Shown here one piece after another: positions 57,806-64,000 of a DNA stretch of 64,000 nucleotides. The stretch's first letter is position 1; each line of letters starts with the position of its first letter. The stretch lies in assembly GCA_032622095.1 (NCBI GenBank), contig CP136067.1, positions 92,928,707-92,992,706 on the forward strand. The letters run 5' to 3'. Origin of the DNA: Siphonodentalium dalli. Its lineage: Eukaryota > Mollusca > Scaphopoda > Gadilida > Siphonodentaliidae. A model generated the notes under the pieces. The model made no database searches. It was not told the DNA's origin and saw only the letters and a program-made list of their open reading frames with translations. Both the position numbers and the translations under genes were made by a program.

Positions 57806-59139
57806 ATACAAAAATGTATATGTTCTTTAATGTTTCATACACACACGGTTTGTTCTCAAATCGCTCGGATTAGCCAAAAACCGCGAAAATGAGAATTTTG
57901 GAAAAAATAACGGTACTTCTTCGTAACGGCCTCGATTTGCACTACCCGATTCATAGCAATTCAGCAGGACCACTTGACCAGGGGTTATATATTGTTCATT
58001 CATTTCATTTAACGATAGCAGCGAAACGATTTATGTATACGTCTCAATCGAATTACCTGAATAGTGTTAAGCTCCACAGCACATGCATGCGGGATAACCC
58101 AAAAACAAGTAATATGCATAGCCATATGATTGTGAGTATTTCACCCTGATTCGATATAGTACAAGAAGCACTTTGTTCTAATTGTGTGCACTACATTTGA
58201 ATGTCGTTTTTAATAGCATTACGGCCTACTGTATATTGGTTGGGGACTGATGTGTCATATAAAGTGTGTGTTAAAATGAATTCCACATGTGCTATTAGTG
58301 GAGTGGCCAAATTCAAAATAAACCTTGGTTTTCAAGATACCCCTGCCCTCGGTAGAACAAGTTAAAACTAAATGTTTATGAAAGAAAAATCTATATTGGT
58401 CACGAAAATTATTCTTGACCTTACCGGAATTGGTGGCAAGTATGTTCTATTCGTTAAAGTATCCTACCGAAAATTTAGCCTATTTTCAGAGGTTGACCAG
58501 CAATACACAATTGGTTAGAAGATAATCAAATCACAACAAACAGGTCGAACTATTTGTTATTATGGGGCACATAGTATGTTGATGCTAGATCGTGAAAGTT
58601 CTTATTTTGTTCTGGTCTGTTTGAGATTTCGCAACGTAATGGTAGATAATGTAACATTTTGCGTCAACAAACCATGACGAATCATGGAAACTGTCGTCCG
58701 TCAACTCTGTACAAAACTAGCACACTGGACCTAGCCCATCTTGTCATATAAGTTTAGAAAGATTGTAGTAATTGCTTCCGGAAGGTATTAGCTGTATTAT
58801 CTTGTCCATATACATATTGAAATAATAGCCAAAAACTGAACCATCCCCAATGTCATGAAATTCTAAATATAGCAATCGCCGGGGATTGGATCCAAGAATG
58901 ATAGAATTAATATGACCATACGTAAACGTAATAAAGCCCACGCAGATTAAAATTATATAGCAGTTTGCCGTCCAAAATACATTTATTATAACAACCGCTT
59001 TTGAATTATCCCGGTATCTAAATTAGTCGACGAAATTGCTGAATTTATTATTATATTGTCATTTTTATTATCAGTTTCATATTTCGTATCATAAAATAAA
59101 TAAAGAATGATTTTATACAATGGTTCTGTTTTTTAAACA
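57806..59139. other. non-coding stretch
   Basis: Nothing recognised. The frame at 57889-58149 has no motif. Confidence 0.4.
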
Positions 59140-62100
59140 TATTTTATTAGTATAATGCATAAATAATACATAACATATAAGGGATTGGAGGACAAGTTCT
59201 TTGAAACTTAGATGGACCTCAGCTCCCTACAGATCATGCATGAAACATAAATATAACAATATATTTTGGATTTGTATCAGGTTTTGGTAGGGCGGGTAGA
59301 ATTGTGAATGCGTGAGTATAAGATAGTACGTGGGGTGTTAATTATTATAAATCAATGGTGTGGTGGGGATAATAAGTTTAATTATACATACATATGAATA
59401 ATAAGCCAACTGGCAGCATATATATGTATAAGGTGGGGAGAGCGTTAGTTGGTGTGTTTGGGGAATTGTAAATAGAAAGGGGTCGTTTGAGTAAGTAACA
59501 GAACAGGATATTCGGGCACCAAGTACATTTATGGTAGATAGTTCAGATTTTGTGGGTTTACAAGAGCTTATTCGTTGCACGACGCAAATCGTCCGGAAGA
59601 TTTTATGAATTTTAAAGCTGTATCTGTTAGAATGCAATTCTCGTTGGCGGTTAAAGTTAGATCTCCGTTTAGAAGCGCTTTGTAGGACGTGACTCGAAAT
59701 GATCTCATAACATGTGACAGTTCTATGCGTTGTTGTGAATAAAGGGCGCAATACATGAAGTAGTGTTCTGCACCTTCCACAGGGCTTCCACAACTACACA
59801 TGGGGTTATCACCAATGTGATTTTCAACTTTGTCATGATATAGATTGCTACAATTGTTTCTAATTCGACAGTGTATGATATTTGTCTGTCGGTCACCGAG
59901 ATATACATGAGATGAAATTTTTCTCTTGGGTAGAATTGTTGATTTGAAAGCCTCGTAATATTTTATTTTGATGTCATTTGCCAAGCAGTTCCAAACTTCG
60001 ATTGTTTTTGGAAAGAAAGATTTCTTGAAGGTTTCTAGGTGACAAAAGTAGTTCTCAAAATCGTCCGCATTGCGCAAAAAGTAACGACTCGTATCACCGA
60101 CGTGTGGAAGAAGAAGATCGGATAAAAATTGAGGGGCTTTACGATTGACAATTTTGTGCATAAGACATAATTTTTGTGCATCTCGACGAATCTGGAGGGG
60201 TTTCCATCCAAGTTCGTTAAGTAAATTAGCGTTCGATGAGGATCTAGTTGGGCCAGATACAACTCGCGCTGCATCGTAATACAATTTGTCGAGTGTCGAT
60301 TTTGTGATGTCAGGGGCTGAGTCCCAGACACAACTGCCATATTCTAGTATGGGCAATAAATGTGTTTTGAATAATGTGTCGAGGGTCTTTCGTGACAACA
60401 TATACTTTAATTTTCGGAGTTGTGAAAGCACAGTGCAAGCATTTTTGTAGATGTGTTCTATGGCAAGGTCCCACTGAAGATCGGATTGCAGTACGATTCC
60501 TAGATGACAGTGATCTTCAACTATTTTGAGTTTGTTGGAACTGAATATGAGGTCTGCACTGCGCGGGAATGTTGATTGGTGGCCCTGAAATATCATTGCT
60601 TTCGTTTTTGATGAGTTAAGGGAAACTAGCCATTTGCTAGTCCAACTATCAAGTGATGTAAGGTCGTTATTTAAATGAACCACCAGATCTTCATAAGACG
60701 GTAGTGAATAGAATATACAGGTGTCATCTGCAAATAGGCGAACGTTTGGCTTCAGATTGTCTCCTATGTCATTTATGAATATTGAGAACAAAAAGGGACC
60801 AAGAACAGAGCCCTGAGGAACCCCAGAGGCGGGTTTTAGGGGGTGTGAATATTCCGAACCAACAAGCACTCTTTGAGATCTATTGCTGATATAATCAGTA
60901 ATCCAGAAGAGTAATTTACCGTCAACTCCATAACTACGTATTTTATGAATTAGTCCTTTATGCCAAACCCGCTCAAACGCTTTAGAGATATCACAGAATA
61001 CACCTATGGATAACATCGACTCACTCCTAGTTTTGGTAAGGTGGTGAATTATTTCTAGTAATTGATGGGTTGTGCTGTGTCTAGGGCGAAATCCGGATTG
61101 GTATTTGTACAAAAGGTTATTCTTCGAAAAATAATCATACATTTTTTGAAAAACGATCTTTTCAAGAACTTTGCTCACACATGAAAGAAGTGATATTGGC
61201 CTGTAATTACCTGGATCTGTTTTCACGCCTTTCTTGAAGATTGGTATTACGCTAGCAACTTTCCACTGCATTGGGAATATACCTGTTTCTAAGGACTGTT
61301 TGAAAAGTATGTACAGTGGTAGGGCTAGAGTTTTATGGCAGCACTTCAAAATTGTATTGCTTATCCCATCTGGACCAGTGGCTTTGTTAGCGTCCAATTC
61401 CTTAAGAATTTTTTCTACATCATCCTGTGTAATAGTAATTGAATTTAGCGTCTTGGCTGTTCTTTTCGGAAAATCTGGAATAGACTGACCAGAGTCGTTT
61501 ATTGCACTATTATTGATAAATTTTTCATTGAGAATATTTGCTTTGTCCACATCATCGTAGGTAAAATTTAGGCCAAATTGCAGTGGCGGTATCGTTAGCG
61601 ATTTATTCTTCTCGCGGAGAAATTCATTTGTCATTTTCCAAAAAGATTTTGGATCATGTACGGTATTTAGGTTATTTTGAATTTCATCTAGGTATTGTTT
61701 TTTCGCATATTTTTTCATGTTATTTACCGAGTTTCTGTGTTTTTTATATTTGGACCAATGATTCGGCTGATTGCTTTTAATTGCTTTCCTTCTGCATCTG
61801 TCTCGTCGTCTAATTTCGAGTCTGATGCGACTGTCAAACCACGGTTTGTCGTTTGGTCTTATGGTAGCTATATGGTTTGGTACACACTTTTCAACTGTAC
61901 TATTAATACTATTTTCAATAATTGATACTTTAGATTCTATTGAATACGCATCGTTTTTGTTCAAGACATTTGTCCAGTCAACTGCCGAGAAAATCCGATT
62001 CATTTCATCGAAATCAGCTAGTTTGTAATTCCAAATTCGACGTTTTATAGCAGGTGAAATGTCATAATCGCATGATATTGTGATGTATGTGGCTAGGTGG

Positions 62101-62921
62101 TCAGAGACTCCGGGTTAGATTGTGTCAGCGTCGAGTACGTTTATAGTTTTAGTTACAATGATGGGATCTAGAAGTGAGGTGCGAGTGGGGGAAATGCGCG
62201 TCGGCTTATCAATTACATTTTTCATGCTGAAGAAATCTATGGTAGCTTGTAAAGTGGAGCTAGGCTGTAGAAGGTCGCAGTTTAGGTCACCCACGATGAT
62301 AACTGATTTATTAATATATAACGCAGAAGCTATGCTGGATTCAAGGTTGGTCCAAAATGACGAGTCTGTGAAATTTTCATAGCGATAGATAATACATAGT
62401 AAAAATGAAGAGCGTTTCTTTTTTACTTCGAACCACATCACAGAGTCACCTTTCTCGAGTTGGTGACACCGGTTAAACAAAATATTATCGGAGAAGTAAA
62501 CACACAGGCCTCCACCAGAGCTGTCCCTGTCTAGACGAATTGGTCCCACATATCTATCCAATTTCAACGTGGAAGAGTTAAATGTCGGGTCAAGGTGTGT
62601 TTCAGTAAAACATAAAATATCATAATTATCCAATATATGAGTGATTTTTCCAATCTTGTTTCGGATACTCCTTATATTATAGTGGAAAATTGATAATTGA
62701 TTTGTAGTTGACGTTGCGTCACTAGCAGGGCCAGGGTGTGGGTGTACGTTGCAACTTATAGCTATAATCACTGATATGATTAATAATAACTTAACATCTA
62801 CTCTTGGCAGTGTGGAGCTTGACGGAAAAGAGTTGTCGCTCTTGTGTCGACGACTGTGCGATGGTCCTCTTTGTGTGGATGATCCTATTCTCACGCGATA
62901 ATCGTATAGCGAGACACCCAT
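59140..62921 (-). mobile_element. LINE-B, nearly intact non-LTR retrotransposon
   Basis: The 3' end, near 59140, is A-rich on -. The 3' UTR is 59140-59567. A single 1117-codon frame spans 59568-62921, broken only by one TAA at 62115. A 3'-end fragment of the same family is at 2930-3060. No ORF1 is recognised upstream; about 500 bp upstream may be 5' UTR. Confidence 0.85.
59568..62921 (-). pseudogene. LINE-B endonuclease-reverse transcriptase, one nonsense codon
   Basis: 62921-62118: basic N-terminus, a hydrophobic stretch ending CNVHPHPGP, then endonuclease motifs LSIFHYNIRSIRNKIG, CFTETHLD, GGGLCVYFSDN and VGDLNCDLLQ. The TAA at 62115-62117 falls just before SDHLATYI, the end of the endonuclease. 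The frame continues unchanged into RT: NYRPISLLSCVSKVLEK, FRPRHSTTHQLLEIIHHL, GVFCDISKAFERVWHKGL, GVPQGSVLGPFLFSIFINDI and FADDTCIFY with both aspartates. The C-terminus has a Cys/His cluster (CSCGSPVEGAEHYFMYC). It belongs to the Jockey/CR1/L2-type group by motif shape; the exact clade is not assigned. All catalytic residues I can check are present, so one base change inactivates it. Confidence 0.9.
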
Positions 62922-64000
62922 TATTATCTTGCGTTGGTGGACGAATAATGCCGGATTAGTATAGGTGCGGTGGTGGGTGATTTAAATAATCGTAAATCGG
63001 GCGATGGTGGCGTGGGGGGTCGGGGTCAATTTATGCTTATGTTTGGATGCGCAGTTAGAGGGTGTATGTGGGTAGATAAGGGGTGGGGTGTTGGGATACT
63101 TAGTACTAGGTGTGTGGGTTGGGTGTGGATGAGAAGAGGAGAAAATGTCGGAAAATGACTAAGATATGACGGAGAAGGCTGTGGATGGGAAACACACAGC
63201 AATAAAAAGGAGTGTCTCTGTAACCGACTTGGGAGGGTATAGTGGAGTGGTGCCATACTGGTGTATTGTAGGTAAATTAAGTATAGTTTATATGGAGGGG
63301 GTGTAGACTTGTGTAGATGCAGTAAGGTAGCTTGGGGAGGGCTGTTGACTTGAAGACATGAAATTATAGATAATGCTCTATGAAGTGCGAATGCCGTCGC
63401 ATATACACACGTGTGTGTATGTGCAGGTACATGCATATGTGTGGGTACTAGCATAAATCATAAAATGGAGTTGGCACTATACCATAAGGCAACCCGTGTG
63501 TATTGATCGATATAAATTAATACACGTATGTTTTAGCGATTAAAGGATGTGAACAACTACTTGGATTGACCATGCACATAATTGCGTGTGTATTTTATGC
63601 AGTTGTGTGGATACATTCTATATATTGTATCATAAACAATATCGTGTTCAATACTAGTATAGTATTAATAAGACAACATATATGCGGTTAATATATAGAT
63701 CAATTTTACGTATATGCGTAAACCAGCTGATGGCAGATAGATGAGCCATTGTTCCGGTAGCTTAAGTGCCGTTGTATGGTCCATGGAGCGGGAGGGTAAC
63801 AAAGGTCTGGAGTTCATAAAACTGAGCACGCGTTGTGATTCGCTTGACCGTCTCATCCCAAACTCTAGCGAATATGACTCCATCTGTCGACCAGGTACTT
63901 TTTATTTTCTCGTTTTTCATCAATGACCGGCAGCTGGCAGCAATACTCGAACGTCGGTTTGTAAGATGTTCGTTCACGAATATTCGCTTCTTCTTGTCCT
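62922..64000. other. LINE-B 5' flank and right edge of window
   Basis: The frame at 63026-63454 on - is rich in Pro/His/Leu from CA-rich sequence and has no recognisable domain. It could be LINE-B 5' UTR or a decayed ORF1. Near 63760-63930 frames exist on both strands without motifs. Confidence 0.35.

Noticed and set aside
63026..63454. 142-codon Pro/His-rich frame on - upstream of LINE-B as ORF1
   Set aside because: Composition follows from CA-rich DNA; no zinc knuckle, coiled coil, PHD or SGNH motif is present.
1..64000. tRNA or rRNA genes
   Set aside because: I looked by eye for tRNA T-arm and A-box patterns and conserved rRNA stretches and found none; a dedicated tRNA search could still find one.

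Overview
This window is eukaryotic nuclear DNA from an invertebrate animal. It is AT-rich and intron-rich, with long non-coding stretches, many broken retroelements, microsatellites and fold-back repeats. The only host gene I can assemble is a secreted PAN-plus-C-type-lectin protein with GT-AG introns. That domain pairing, together with the repeat classes (CR1/L2/Jockey-type LINEs, Penelope-like elements, clusters of CCGTCCGTCCGTC), suggests a marine lophotrochozoan such as a mollusc or relative. This placement is an inference and no species is named.

Layout. 1-12 kb: the lectin gene on + (four exons, 2143-11961), with a LINE scrap and two fold-back hairpins in its third intron. 12-25 kb: no recognisable host exon; a pair of ~780-bp dispersed repeats, two more hairpins, a decayed LINE (19.6-21.4 kb) and short tandem repeats. 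25.02-37.23 kb: the most unusual object, a 12.2-kb element bounded by inverted CTGATGATACC ends and a putative 4-bp target duplication CCGT. Its arms of almost 4 kb are mirror images, each carrying a C2H2 zinc-finger/acidic protein gene and a PC4-like gene, plus AGGTCA palindromes, 35-bp tandem repeats and a minisatellite. A separate LINE (LINE-A, 26.87-31.33 kb) has inserted into the zinc-finger gene of the left arm. 37.7-39.7 kb: three repeat modules studded with TCAAGGTCA. 39.9-43.9 kb: a decayed Penelope-like element on - with an upstream SGNH-hydrolase reading frame and a possible hammerhead-like motif. 44.6-46.1 kb: small inverted-repeat elements. 47.2-51.2 kb: a LINE endonuclease scrap (+) and a decayed LINE (-) with SGNH, PHD finger, endonuclease and RT. 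52.6-53.3 kb: a TA-flanked inverted-repeat element filled with GGTACTCTAGAGTACC palindromes. 54.6-56.1 kb: a LINE 3' fragment. 57.65 kb: a perfect 59-bp fold-back. 59.1-62.9 kb: an almost intact LINE (LINE-B) on - whose single reading frame is broken by one stop codon.

How the parts relate. The window is mostly retroelement graveyard. LINE-A inside the palindromic element gives a relative age. LINE-A and LINE-B 3' ends recur elsewhere in the window (18.8 kb and 2.9 kb), so both families have been active here. The palindromic element encodes two probable nucleic-acid-binding proteins but no polymerase, integrase or transposase that I can see, so it is either a deletion derivative of something larger or a non-autonomous element carrying regulators. 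I could not run similarity searches, so all family names come from motifs read by eye.
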